A stretch of 64,000 bases of DNA, taken from Liolophura sinensis. Taxonomy: Eukaryota > Mollusca > Polyplacophora > Chitonida > Chitonidae. The DNA lies in assembly GCF_032854445.1 (NCBI RefSeq), contig NC_088295.1:74802028-74866027 (forward strand). Reading direction: 5' to 3'. Position numbers and translations under genes: made by a program. The number at the start of each line of letters is the position of its first letter. Position 1 is the stretch's first letter. Under the pieces are notes generated by a model. The model was not told the DNA's origin, made no database searches, and saw only the letters and a list, made by a program, of their open reading frames with translations. Shown here in pieces: positions 38,465-51,086 of this stretch.

Positions 38465-39580
38465 CAGTCACAAGATATTATGATCATCATGCTAATTGAA
38501 ACCCTCTGACAAGAAACAAAGTATGTGTTATAATATTCCCAGAAACACTAAGTGTGATTTTTTCCAAACTTTGGCCTAATCATATATAATCTGCACATTT
38601 ATTCCTTTCATGTGACTGTACATGTAATACTTTCTTCTTTTTAAAGCCTCAATTTTGGGTATGACTATTTTCTCCAATCTCACTCATGTGAAGGTTTATT
38701 AGAATCTGTAAATTGCCTATTTACAAATGGAAGGCATCCACTGAGTATATACTTCTCTCAATCAAATAAATAAAAAAAAATTAATAAAAGTTGGAAAGCG
38801 AGCAAACAAAAAACACATCACTTGTGGCTGACAAACTCTTGTTCTCTTTGATGAAGTTTAAATGTATTAAAATCCTTCTACTCCATATACATTGATATCT
38901 TCCAGCTTGAGCGTGAATGTGTATTAAAACATGTCTTTAGTATTTGTGTGTATTAAGATTTCTCCCAGCTGGGTGTGATGGGTGTAAACTGTAGACCTAG
39001 AACTTCTTAAATACACCAGAGACGTTTTCTTCTTGGCACAAGCATAAATTGATGATGACAGAGGTGCTTTCAGACCAGCTTGCTGCAGAAGACTGGCTGA
39101 CATAGACACAACACAAGAGCTTGTCCCATATCAATTATTAACTCATTACACAGCTCAGACATAACGCTTTCTTCAACTGATTCTGCTCCCGCACGTCATT
39201 CTCTCATTATTGGAAAACACAACTCTAGCAGGTAACCTAACAGGTACAATGGCTCATTCCGTCATCGATATGGCCACCAGCAGTGAAAAGATAGGCTATG
39301 TTTCAACTGAAGCGATGATTCAACTAAGCGGAATAGATATTTAGAAAGAAAGAACTTTGTATGTCTTTACATGATGCTCTTGTTCCTAATAAGGTCAGTT
39401 TAAATGCTTCTTTTCTCCACTAACTTTTTCTTTTTTGAATGAATAAATTCAAAAGGTTAACACATGTATGCGCGCAAAGGGAAACAATGATCTCACTTTA
39501 ATCTTTGAGATCTATTATTTGACATGCATGAAAAAAAAACATTTGCATAAGATTTTAATAATTTGGCAATGAACAGAATT

Positions 39581-39600
39581 GTTTGTTTGTTTGTTTGTTT
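39581..39600. repeat. (GTTT)5 microsatellite
   Basis: Five perfect GTTT units. Confidence 0.95.
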
Positions 39601-41859
39601 GCAAATCAAGTTTAACAGTTTCATTTTTTCATGATATGAACATATGGGATGTATCACATACATGTATGTTTACCTTATCTTGTATTTGAAAGGAAATCTG
39701 GTACAGTGCATATCTAAGCCATTAGACTGAAATCCAATCAGCAGATAGGGCTGGCCTTGTTCAGCAGTTTTTGATAGGACCAGAGTTACACCCTCACTGA
39801 TAATCAGCTTTAGAAAGGCTGTCTGCTGGCATTTTAGAACTGACAAAGCCTATTGCTAGTTTATGACATTGAAGGCTTTTAGGAGCAAACCATTGATGGA
39901 CCTCGCCAAGTAATTAGGTTACAAAGCTTTGTGCTTTGTAATGGCTAAAAGCGATCCTTAGCATTCTTATCAGGCGTACTTCTATCCGCATTCCCTACTA
40001 TTGTGCCCCAATCAAGTCTTACCACAACCAAATTTCCGCCAGAAAGCCTGTCTTTTTCCTTGATTTATATACGCAGTTGGATCTCTAACCTGGCTTAGCT
40101 TGTATTGTCAACCAAGATAGCTTTGTCTGCATTGGCAAGTTAGGTGATAGCTAAAATATTCCTCGGTTTTCTCTGATGGAACACTTGTTGGGCTTTGCGG
40201 CTAGGAAAATGTCAACGACAACAACAAAAAAATTAACAGTGTGGGATTCCCTTCAAATTGAATGAAGAAAATTTCCGTGTTGCTTGGGGGACTGTAATTG
40301 AATCATAGGCCCGTGCGGGATGTATTTCTTCGCACAGGCACACATCACACCAGAAGAAATCGATCTCGTGGTTTATATCACGGGTACTTTATATACCGAA
40401 GATGATTGATAGGTGCCATGGTTTCTTTGGACTCCCGCTGGGGCGACGGAGGTATCCCATGCTTAGGGCCATTTGGTAGGCTTCCATTGTTCCCTAAAGA
40501 ATAATAACCCAAATCAATACACTAGAGTTCTGAAGTAAAATTGTTTTAATGATGTCTGAAGAATGGCACTATGGTCATCGACGGTTTGGTCAGACTTGAT
40601 TACAGTAAACAGTAGAGCATTAGGCCTCTGCATGCCATATACTTGAGTGTGAACAATTGCACAGGTGAAATTATGCACTGCAATGGTGAATGCCCAGCTG
40701 TGGTTTGATTGTCACCTCTACTCCATTATAATTATTGGAATGTTGTTGTTGACAAAGCAGAGAAAAATGCATAAAAACTTTCTAAATATTTGTAAATTGG
40801 TTGAATGGCAGGTTAATAACATGGTCATTAATTAAACTGAGGTTTTTGGCAAACCTAATATTGGACAGCTGAGGGAAGCTTGTAATCCGGAAAATTGCGT
40901 TGAAAATAATTGAAATCAAAGAATGAATTTATGATATTATATAACCTTGTGAATGTAATTACAAGGAGCTCACATAGGTTTTTAATATCCAATAAGTTAT
41001 GAAACTGTAAATTTTTATTTCTATTGAAATGTGCTTTGACATTGCCACCGATTATGAAGTTCAGGTGCTCAACATGGAAATGACAACATTGCACAATAAA
41101 TACTCTACATGTGCTTGATACATTTTGCCTTAAATAGAAGTGCTGTTATATTGCGCAAATTCACCTCCCATATTTTTTGTCATGCAGAAAAAAAAATCTG
41201 TTAGGGGAAGAATTTTGGTTTCCATAGTAACTGGTTGAGGTAATTCTAACTGCTGATAAATATCCTGCATGTAAGGCTGGAGATGAAATTGACATCCGGA
41301 ATGCCGAAGTAAGTCCATGTTAGTTAAATGGCAATCAAGTGATTATGGGTGGGTTTGGTGAGTGACATTGGATCTGCATGCTAGTCATGGCACCAGTCCG
41401 CTCACTTACTGCTTAGCCCACTTTATTGGTCTGTCAGCGGAAGCCATACATCAATAACTGACGCTTATATGCCCAGAAAGGCGTCCAGTGTGAGAAAAAG
41501 CACTCGTCTAGGCTATTACATGCCATTATATCACCTGAGTCGACTTCACCTGACTGTGTGTTTACCTCCCTTGCTCCTTTGCACGCCTGGACTTTGGTGA
41601 CATTAAGTGCTTTGTTATTCTAATACACAATGATCAATTTTGGTGGTATAACCAACCGGCGGGCTGGCGAGTGAAACCCTTGTACGTACGCTGGCTGACT
41701 GACGCTCATGTAAATGGGAGTGTGTTTAATAGGGAACAGATTTATTCATTTCATTGATTACCAATATGAGCTAGGGGCTGGACAAGCAGGCAGACCAAGA
41801 CAGACAGCTCGTCTACTGGTCCCTGTGATCTCAGTAGCCTGGAGACCTCCCCTCACACA

Positions 41860-42290
41860 CACACACATGCTGCCAGGCTGTCAGTAGGAGCAGAGCAGTA
41901 GACACGGGTAGTTAGACAAGTAGCCAGGCAGTGCAGGATCCGCCTCTCTGTTTGGAATCGTACGACTGACCACGACCACGACCGACGGTCAGTCCAGTCG
42001 GGCTGGGTGCCCCATCCTTACAGCACCGTGTGGACATTTCCCGTGTAGGCAAGGTGTTGTCACCCGTGCCTGCCCCCACCGCCGCCCTGTACCCTCACAC
42101 CTTGCCCCGCTCTCATCAACAGTACATGTCTCCACTGTCCGTCCATGCCACGCCACCACCCTCATCCAGACAACTCTGGTTTTCACGTTTTCCTTTCTTC
42201 CCGGCCATCATAGGTCCGAGACTGAGCGGCCAGGAAGCTGGAATCGCGGCCATAGAAGCTGAAGTCCCGATAGCGGTGCCTCAAGTTGTC
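41860..42290 (+). promoter_or_regulatory. PCBP: GC- and CpG-enriched promoter/5' UTR region of PCBP
   Basis: This block is clearly richer in GC and CpG than the DNA around it (GACCACGACCACGACCGACG near 41970-41987; CACCGCCGCCC near 42077) and lies immediately upstream of the PCBP start. The frame of the start codon stays open upstream to 41970, just after TGA at 41967-41969. It contains one extra in-frame ATG at 42126 in a weak context (T at -3) and an internal splice acceptor at 42213. It probably acts as a local promoter plus leader for one transcript class; the part after 42213 is used as exon by the other. No TATA box was identified. Confidence 0.5.
42214..42290 (+). CDS. PCBP: N-terminal extension segment of PCBP (used if spliced from 32192)
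   Basis: After the acceptor at 42213, two bases complete a split Gly codon and 25 codons follow (PRLSGQEAGIAAIEAE, then VPIAVPQVV), running without a stop into the ATG at 42291. The segment is Ala/Ile/Glu-rich with no domain signature. In transcripts starting locally it would be 5' UTR, or part of a 55-residue extension if the ATG at 42126 is used. Coding status depends on the upstream exon being real. Confidence 0.35.
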
Positions 42291-42398
42291 ATGGCAACAG
42301 AAAAGACGAACATGGTACAGAACGACACTCTCAATCACAATAACCACCAGCAGCCAGGGGGTCCGTCATTGACCGTCAGGATGATTATGCAGGGGAAG
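42291..42398 (+). CDS. PCBP: PCBP coding exon 1: preferred start and first strand of KH1
   Basis: This exon encodes residues 1-36, beginning MATEKTNMVQND and ending SLTVRMIMQGK, then donor GTGAGT (42399), phase 0. The ATG has a good context (G at -3, G at +4) and gives a short Asn/Gln/His-rich N-terminus of about 25 residues before KH1, as in other family members. The last 11 residues are the first beta strand of KH1. PCBP/hnRNP E/alphaCP proteins bind C-rich single-stranded RNA and DNA through three KH domains, and act in mRNA stability, translational control and splicing in both nucleus and cytoplasm. Upstream in-frame coding is possible (see 42214-42290). Orthology to vertebrate PCBP1-4 as a group and to Drosophila mub is clear from KH1 and KH2 read together. 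Confidence 0.9.
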
Positions 42399-44380
42399 GT
42401 GAGTGAAATTTTTGGTCAAGTCTTTTACCTTATTACAGGTGAAACCTTCATACTTTCAAACTTGTCATCATTATTTTCTTGGAAAACTTTTTTTTTGGCA
42501 TTAAGTATGATACTAATCATAATGTGATGTTATTTAAGATGAAAGATGGCTGATGCAAAGTGTAATTGTACAATTTACAATGTACACATTGTTTGAAGTT
42601 CAAGTCATACATCCAGACAGTCCATGTACGCGTGTCTTTTGAGCAACAGTTCTTTCAGGACTTGTGCATGTGATGTTGTTGATGCACACTGATGCCCCAC
42701 CCAGGTCATTCTCTTATCTGATTGGCTGATGTGGAAAGCACATGTTGCTACATACGCGGCAGAACAGACTGATAGAATCAGCTGATACGAACTACGTTGT
42801 CTTTCCCTTTGAAGCCTTGAAATCAATATTTTGTTTTGTACCTGTTATGTATACTGTTCACGTGCATGTAGTGTTTTTCTATTGGATCAGTCTTCCTGCT
42901 ACAAAGTATATGATTATCAGCAGGCTTTTTCGTCTCAATCCACATCAGTTGAACATGTATATCAGATTACAGTTATGCAAATCCTTGTACAAGGTAGCCC
43001 TTTCTAATAGTCTAAAAAAGGTGTGTTATAAGTTGAGGACATTGCCTGGTTCTATGCATATTTATAGTGCACTCTTGCGAGTAAAATCAATGACAGCCCA
43101 AGGTTAATCGGGTTGAGCTAGCTGGGTATTGGGCACTGGGCACAGTCTCCCCATGGGGTTGTTTAGGAACAGCTGTTCCCCTGGTCATCCTTCTCGCCAA
43201 TCTGACACCTCTCCTTGCCAGTCTGACAACCCAGGTATTAGCCTTTGTATTATTATGAATTGAATCCTGATGGGATCAAGTCCCTAGATCCCTAGATCTA
43301 GCTTTCTGCACCGAAAGTCTCACCATGGTGTTGCATTTAAGGATAAATGTTGTCAACTGGAATTAACAAAACAAAAAATAAATTAAGCATTTCACTTCTC
43401 AGTTTCTAATCCTGGGTTTATTTCATGAGCACTTTTAGCAGTCCAGTCTGTACCGTACCAAAAAGCTGGAATTGGCAGTACAAATATACACAGAAATGTT
43501 TCTGAGCTCAGGTTGGTTGAATAGAGGAAAAACAGTTGAAAAGCAATCACTGAGTGACGGTATTTGGATTAGTAATATTCGGACTGAAAAGGATAAAAAC
43601 AAAGCTCAACACAAATACGACTTATTTACTGACACTTGAGATTGCTGACATTTTAGTATCTTAAGCTAGAATGATCAAAAATAGCAGTTCAGTGTCTACA
43701 GGCGCAGTATGTGTAGCCTTGAATTCATTGTTTCATATAATATGGGGTGATTTCATATTCAGAAATATTGGGGTGATTTCATTATTGAGGAATTTTAAAT
43801 GGACAAAAATAACAATTAACCCGGCACAAGTTTTAATTTCACATTTCTTTATTTAACTTTCACTTTGGCTCATCTATATATTGAAATCTTTAAATGTATT
43901 TAATGACAAGTGACCAAAGCATTTTGGTTTTTCTTAAGTTGTGTTTGGGGAAAATCATTCAATAATGTGGTATCTAATGTCCTAATGGTATTATGAAAGC
44001 AAAATTAGGTGTATTGATGTGATTTTAATTAGAAATAACTTCACAGTGGTTTTTCATTGATGATGAGTATATAAATGCCTGTTCCATTGATTTGAATTAG
44101 CAACATTATACAGTTACATGTATATACAACTTTGACAATTTTAAAATAATGTATGGTTTATTTATTTTGTTCTGTTGTTGATGAGAGTTAGCATCAGAAT
44201 TTGTAAGTGGCTGTTTTGCGTAAAAACAAAGTGTCCTATTGGGTGATGTGTTTCCGTGTCATGTGGGTTCCCTGGGTGATGATGTGTTACATCAAAGTTA
44301 TTGTGTTAGAATTGAAGGACTGGATAATACCTTTATACAAGGGCCATGAGTGAGGGGAGGGGGTACTCCCCAGCTGGTGT

Positions 44381-44404
44381 CCCCCCCCACACACACACAC
44401 ACAC
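44381..44404. repeat. (C)n-(AC)n tract
   Basis: Eight C followed by about eight AC units. Confidence 0.95.
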
Positions 44405-46979
44405 TACACACCCCACCTTCCCCCTTAAAGCCTGTAGGGTGACTCCCAAACATTATCAGTGTAGGTTGTGTGTCCCCTTCCCAGCCCTGGTTATGATCAA
44501 TATCACCTGTGGTCATGATCACTACAGCCAGGCATACACAGACACAAATGACTATTGATTTCCAGGGTCCTCATTGCCAAACTGAAATATCTCTTAAAAC
44601 TTCATACCTGGAGATTTTGCCACGGGCCACCAAATCTAGTCAAGCGAGATTGCCCGCCTTTTGTAAATGGTTAGCGTTAGGAGAGCATTAGCTGGAGGCC
44701 CGTGTCTGACAAACTGGGACTAGCTGGCTGCCTCCATCATTAAGCCCCACATCCTGATTGCCGACAGATATCCAATGCAGACCCCCCACTCCGAGAGAGG
44801 CTGTGCCAAGATATTGCATGCTTACATCAGCCTGATGAAAAATTGAGAATTAATGACCATTGCATTGATAAACATGTCTTTGATATGTCACGCAGAATAT
44901 TCAGATGCCGTCAGAAGAAAAAAAAAGTAGTGTTGGAATTAAATGGGACATGTTGATAGTTTGCTTGGGATCGGGAGGATTTCACAGGCTGTACAAATCC
45001 TTCAGAAGTGTCAGAGAAGGTTGAACGAGTAATGACTGTCATCCTATTCAGATAGAATCGGGTATTTTGGGAGTCGCCCGGTGTAATGTTTCTACTTATG
45101 CGATCAGGCTGATCTCGTTTGATGTTCATTGATCTTACCTGGTGCTTTGCGTTAGCGTTGTTGCTGATCCATTAATTGGAGTCGTTAGTTTTGATGGTTG
45201 AAGTCTACCATTGTACTCTTACATTGAAGAGAAAGAAAAACGCTTCAGCTAGAACACTAAACACTGAATTTGCCAGTCTAGAATTTCTCAGCGCCAATAT
45301 ACAATCAAGACCGAAATTGCAGGCATTTGCTGACAGATATCCTGTTTTGCCCGGCTGCAACCTTGCCAGAAAGAATGTAGCTTGAAAGAATTATTGATTT
45401 CTGTGACATGTTTAGAGCCATTTTAACCCAGAAGTTCCAGCTTCAGTTTGAAATAACCAATAATTCAGCTGTACATGTAATTTAAGATTGTGTCAGGCGA
45501 CTCGTCTGTTGTGTGGTGTTGTTTTGTACCTGTGTTATTCCCTCCAATTTCTTTGCTCTGATTGCATTGGAATAGCTGACATTAAACCCCAGTAGATTTC
45601 ACCTGGATTCCTGATTGTGTGCTGACGGTAGTGATTGGCAAGATGGAAATTGAGACCAAAGGGAGTGTCTTTTGTTGGAAAACTGTTCAACATCTAACAT
45701 TCTTCCTGTTTGGTTGTATGTACTTTGTGTCAGAAAGGTTTAAGTTTGTATGCATTATATTGAAACAGTCCATTCAAATTTCTGATCAATTTCCATATGT
45801 TAACCCAAGAAGGCATCTTGACCTGGTTTTTTATTCATCTGTATACATGTTTATGTGATATTGTCTTGATATGAGCTTACACATGTACATCATCATTTTT
45901 AGGGGTAGAAAATCTCAATTCATTTTATATCACCATTCATCTTGGTCTAAATACAAAACAGGAAGAAAAATTGGATATGTTGTTATTTTGAGTTGTAGCT
46001 TTTGTAGTTGGTAAGGTGTACAAGCACACCCAATCATGATAATGAGGAGTTGATTTCGGTCTCGTTTTAACTCTCATATTAACGATCTACCGAACCAGGT
46101 ATTTCCTTTAGTATAGTACAACAAGGCCAGGTATGGCAACATTAGCAACTTCACTCCGATCTCCATGGATTTTTGGATTGATTTTTCCAGCCAGGGTCGC
46201 TATAAGCACCTCATTCTGCAGCCTGCGGTCAAAAGAGATCAATAGACATTGTGATGGTTTGTCAATTAAAGCCTGTCTGTTTTGTCCACTATGTAACTGC
46301 TCTCTCAGGTGTGTCAGGCACGAGGGGGGGCCTCTTCATGCCAGCACCAGGCCCTGGGGTGGGATCACGCAGACACAAACTTACCTGCCGTTTAATGATC
46401 CATTTAACGGCTAACTTTATTCAGGTGATATTGATTTGTTGATAACTATCAGGTAATTAACAATATAAATCACTTCAGGTTTAATACCCAGTTGTTTTTG
46501 GTACGTTTTGAAAGTCCTTATGGAATATCTTGAAAAGAACTCCACGTGCATATGGCATTTGTAAAGCTGTATCTAGGGTTACCAGGTCTAAATAAGTATG
46601 CCATTCATCTAAAGTTTATTCTTAATGCATTATGGGGATGCCTCTCAGGTAACTGGATCTTTATTACAGTTATGTAATAAGCTGTGCAATAAACATCAAT
46701 CAATTTAATGAATCATAGCAGAGTGATACTTCTAAAAGGACACAAATGTTTTTTCTAAGGCAGTGAAATTAACTTTGACGCAGTGAAATATAACCAAACC
46801 TTGCTTGGAATCGATAGTGTTTCTCTGTGTTATCTTTAGATGAAATTGCTTTTATTTATAGCATTGAGCACGGTCTTAATTACAGATTATGGGTTAAATT
46901 TCACTGACCATTACTAAGTTATTTTAGTCCAGATTTGATGAAATAGATTAAATTTAAAACAACACAATAACTCTGGAGC

Positions 46980-47187
46980 CTATCACCAGTGCAGTGGATG
47001 CGAGTTCAAGTCCATATTATACTGAATTGCTCTGCAGTCGTAGATGAGAAGGTCTACCAGCAACCTGCAAATGATTGTGGGTTTCCCCAAAGCTCTGCCC
47101 AGTTTCACATTGCTGGTCACCGTCATATAAGTGAAATGTTTTTGAGTATGGTGTATAACACCAATTCAGTTAGTAAATCAATAGCTT
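46980..47187 (+). mobile_element. tRNA-derived SINE copy, forward orientation
   Basis: GCGAGTTCAAGTCC near 47000 resembles a tRNA B box (pol III internal promoter). It is followed by CCAGCAACCTGCAAATGATTG, GTGGGTTTCCCCAAAGC, GCTGGTCACCGTCATATAAG, TTGAGTATGGTGTATAACAC and a CAAT...AAATCAATA tail. This is the same body as the element at 16125, in the opposite orientation, and shows that the family has a tRNA-like head. It is moderately diverged. Confidence 0.65.
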
Positions 47188-47269
47188 TCCATTTAAAATG
47201 GTGACACATAGTCCAGCATGTTTGTACCTTCAGTTAACAAATCCTCTTACTTGAATTTCTTTGCAAAAA

Positions 47270-47875
47270 TGTTACTAGTCATCAGGTGTATTATGGTTTT
47301 GTGGATCGGTGTCCAGGATTTAGTACCTGACTTTTTTATCAAGGTGTATTTTAGCTTTTCAAATTGGAGTGAAGGTGTTGGTAAATTATAGCTTTGTGAA
47401 GTAATGTCCATGAGTTATCTCGTGGATTGTATACCTAGATGTATTTTACCTTTTTCAAATTGCTTTATATATATAATATTTATATGTATATATGAATTGT
47501 TCCTACATGTGAATTGTAACCAGATATCATTCAGTATTGTGAAAAGGTACACAAGGGTTTAATATGAAAAGTACTAAAAATACTACCTCTCTGTAAGTCT
47601 CTTCCAGGTTGTTTAAACATGAATCTTGAAATTGTTTATTCTGAATCAGTGTCCAGGAAGCTGCTTTGTTGCTTTGTAAATTGCAGGTATTATTGTGTAT
47701 TATGTTGTTGTTCATTGTATTAAGGTAGTAGGACAAGAATTGTCACCAGGTGTACTAAGCTGGTGTTTTTTGTTTCAATGTAGGAGGACATGTCTTGTCA
47801 ACAGGTGTATTGTGATGGTGTTTATTGTGTCAAGGTAGTCAGACATGAATTGTCATCAGGTGTTTTCAAAGAATG
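47270..47875. repeat. Degenerate 55-bp minisatellite
   Basis: The last three units start at 47722, 47777 and 47832, exactly 55 bp apart, and share AAGGTAG, GGACA, TTGTCA and CAGGTGT. Upstream to about 47270 the same words (CAGGTGTATT, GTCCAGG, TATTTTAGCTTTT) recur with irregular spacing, suggesting older decayed units. Confidence 0.75.
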
Positions 47876-50189
47876 TGCTCGCCTTTTAACAAAACTTGTA
47901 TGTTTTTTACAATGGACCACTTTCTTTTTGTTAATGCTCTGAAATCTACAACATGTAAAAAGGAGTTACCATTGTGATTAACAGTGGAGTAAAGAAATAA
48001 ATACACTCACTCCTTCACAGCCGTAATGTTAGCCCACCCATAATATACACCAAATATTCCAGCTCATCAAGAATATGTTACCAAGGATGCAAATGAAACT
48101 GATACCACCTTCTATTATCTCATTGTCAAAGTCCTATCTTTGCCATCTATTGCATCTAATGTAACTTTGCTGATTCATTGTGAAGAAAAGAAGAGAGATC
48201 TTTCTAAATCAGGCTGGTCTATGGATATGTACTGTATCATTCGGTAGTCAGGTGGAAATGGTAAAAATGGTCGGCCTGGGGGCTAATAAGGAAACCCTTT
48301 GCTCAGAACCATTTTTGTGTGCCTCGGGATCCACCGAGGCCATTTGCCCCGCAGTCACCAATCAGGGACATATTTTTGCAAAAGGCTAAACATGTACAAA
48401 CCCCATAAATGTGATTTTGGACTTCTGCTTGAAAGAATAGCCTGCTAGTTGTCTTGTGAATGTTTCACTGTATGGGCTCTGTAATTAGTGGTGATGAAAA
48501 AGCCATGTAGAATGTGGTCCGTAACCTTACATGGGTAATTATCAGGGGCGGGGCCTGAGTTTTTCATTTCCTTTTCCCCGTTGCCAGTTAGGCCTGTCTC
48601 GATCTGAAATCTCATCTCTCGGCTTATTAATTTGAGTTGCCTCCATCAAAGGTTACCATACCATTATAACAGACGCTACCAAAATACAAAGCAATCTTTC
48701 TTTGCTCAAACCAATGTTCATTTACAGTTTAATAATTCATTTTGACAGAAGCATGGATCTAAATCTCATCTCTCATTTTTTTTGTATTTTATATGGTACT
48801 GCGTGATAAAATATTCATGAAGAGTGGATCCGTGTATCCGTTAAAGGCCCAGTATTTATATTATTTTTCATACCTTTCATGGGATCAGTGTTTTTTCTCT
48901 TCACATCCATTGCATCAGATTTAGATTTTAGGAAAATTCAGTCTGTATGTCAGTGCTTAGAAGGATAGTAACATGATGCCTCGTTTTTGCTATGTTGACC
49001 AAGTCGAATACATCTGTACTGTGAGAAAGATTATCAAAGTTAATATGAAGTAAATATTAAACTAAATTAAGTGCATATTCAGGAAATGTTTCCATATAAG
49101 CTGCTGCTTTTTTGAGGCATGGCCTAATTTTCATCGTTGATAAATTCTGTATTGGTGGATCTTGGTATTTGGTTTTTGTATTTGGTAAAAAAACATGCTG
49201 TATAATTAAGTTACAGTGTTCAAATAATATTTTTCATGAAGAATTAGTGCTATTGATTGCATCAAGAAAAGGTCTCTTGATGATTGATTTTGGACATCCT
49301 GTTTGAGTTCATGACTGGTGTATGATAGCCTGATTTAATGCTTACATTTTTAGACCTGAGGGCTGTGTTCCGGAGAGACATAATTTAGTGGATATTCAAT
49401 TCAAATAATATAATAAAGATTGAGCTCTTACATTAAAGGTGGAGTGTCATTTGATGATTTTTCAGGAAGTGGCTATTATTTGGGATGGAATGGGGTTGTA
49501 ACCTTGTCTGTGTAACCCAAACAAGCTACCATATGTTACCAAGTTGTGCTGGTCTTGTCCTGCATACTTAAGGCTCCAGTCTTGCATGGTGCACAACTGA
49601 TGTTATCTCCAGGGGAGCTGTCATAATCTAGTTTGCCATGGTTAATGCATGTCCACTGTAGACAGAACCATGAAGTAAAGACCCAATGAAATGAAGAACC
49701 CCTTTAGTGCATTTACAATAAATCAATAGTGATGTATGGGTTCGTAGCAGAAATCATTTGGCCTGGTGAAAACTGCGGGACATAGAAACACAGTGTTTGT
49801 TCAGTCTACCTTCTCAGACCGCTGACGTTGAGAAATTAAACAATTGTTGTCCTAGGTTTCCCTGCCCCTTGAGGTTTGTCTGTCCCCACTGAGGCGGCCA
49901 TTAGTTAGACGAGAGCTGCTGAAGAAGAAAGTGAACTTGAACAGTAATTAAAACGTGTACAGCTCAGGTGTGCAGCGCCAGTTTTCTACACCCATCTGGT
50001 ATGTTGCTGTGAGAGGTTATTAAGGCATATAGAGACGTTAAAGGAGGTGAGGGCTGGTAAGTCAAACCAGGAATCAATATTGGCAAATGGTGTCGGTGAA
50101 GCTTAATGATGGAGCCTTCGATAATCCTGTAGCCTAGGCTATTAGGTCTGATGGTATCACCTTTTACCAGAAAGAGCCCAAGGAGCTTA

Positions 50190-50218
50190 CCACCCCCACC
50201 CCCCACCCCCCACCCCAT
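50190..50218. repeat. C-rich tract (quadruplex-type G-runs on minus strand)
   Basis: Consecutive CACCCCC units on the + strand give at least four G-runs with one-base loops on the minus strand. In the PCBP pre-mRNA this would be a run of C blocks, the type of sequence the protein family binds. Confidence 0.85.
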
Positions 50219-50319
50219 CCCATAGAGTTCAGCATTTGGGACTTCACCTGACTACAGGAGAAGAATGATATCAGCTAAACAGGAACTAACTGTTTGTGTG
50301 TCCTTCAGTAAGTCATGTG

Positions 50320-50430
50320 GGAAGGTCAGCCAGCAACCTGCAGGTGGTCGTGGGTCCTCCCCTATAATGCTGCATGCCAGTCAAACAAGTGAATTATTCT
50401 TCAGTACAACATGAAGCGCAAATAAAAGAA
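50320..50430 (+). mobile_element. Degenerate SINE copy, forward orientation
   Basis: CCAGCAACCTGCAGGTGGTC and GTGGGTCCTCCCCTATAATG, then GCCAGTCAAACAAGTGAATTAT and TCTTCAGTACAACATG, follow the order of the SINE body at 46980, with an AAATAAAAG tail. Confidence 0.6.
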
Positions 50431-50822
50431 AATAAGTAAATTAAAGATCTCCATATGTTTGGTGTTTTAGTTCCTGACGGTGCTTTTTTTTTTTTTTGTT
50501 AAGGATATTGGTTTGTTGAAACATGAAGTCATTTCCAGAGTTCAGTAGGTTCTGTTGGTTATGCTTGCATACAATGAGACCCCTACAAGCCTGTTGTTTC
50601 TTCACATTATAATCTGTTGATTTCTTACCCATTCAGTATTATGTCTTGTTTTATATTTAGCTGTTGATTGATTTTGCCCAGGGCTTGGCCTACTTTTTCC
50701 ATGCTTATAACCTTAGGGAGATACAGTTGAAACATTAGGTGTGGTCCTGATTCATTGTAATCATAGTCATGATTATGTCTTCTGGTCTGATGATTCAGTT
50801 TAATTGCTATAAATGCACCATG

Positions 50823-51025
50823 TTGATTCATTTGGCTATGAATACAGCCTGTTGATATATTTGGCTATGAATACAGCCTGTTGATATATTTGGCTATGAA
50901 TACAGCCTGTTGATATATTTGGCTATCAATACAGCGTGTTGATTCATTTGGCTGTGAATACAGCCTGTTGATTCATTTGGCTATGAACACGGCCTGTTGA
51001 TTGACTTAGCTGTGCTTATAACCTA
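50823..51025. repeat. 29-bp minisatellite
   Basis: Seven units at exact 29-bp spacing (starts 50823, 50852, 50881, 50910, 50939, 50968, 50997). The core is TTGATATATTTGGCTATGAA plus TACAGCCTG. The rightmost unit is the most diverged and begins to resemble the neighbouring 32-bp array. Confidence 0.95.
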
Positions 51026-51086
51026 TTAACTCATGTCAACATATATGTACAAAGTACATAGCCTGTTGATTCTTTGGGCTATTGTT

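Larger units (their letters stand above)
32193..42213 (+). other. PCBP: Proposed long 5' intron of the PCBP gene
   Basis: A 10.0-kb interval from GTAAGA at 32193 to a pyrimidine-rich acceptor (TTTCCTTTCTTCCCGGCCATCATAG). It contains a roughly 114-bp tandem duplication (33.57-33.80 kb), a 31-bp minisatellite (38.26-38.46 kb), a small inverted repeat (36.13-36.19 kb) and a (GTTT)n run (39.58 kb). Its distal end overlaps the alternative promoter/5' UTR region described separately. No other exon was seen. Confidence 0.4.

Noticed and set aside
42399-42527. Continuation of the PCBP exon 1 frame past 42398
   Set aside because: This is read-through into intron 1. The GTGAGT donor at 42399 and continuation of KH1 at 56876 show that the exon ends at 42398.
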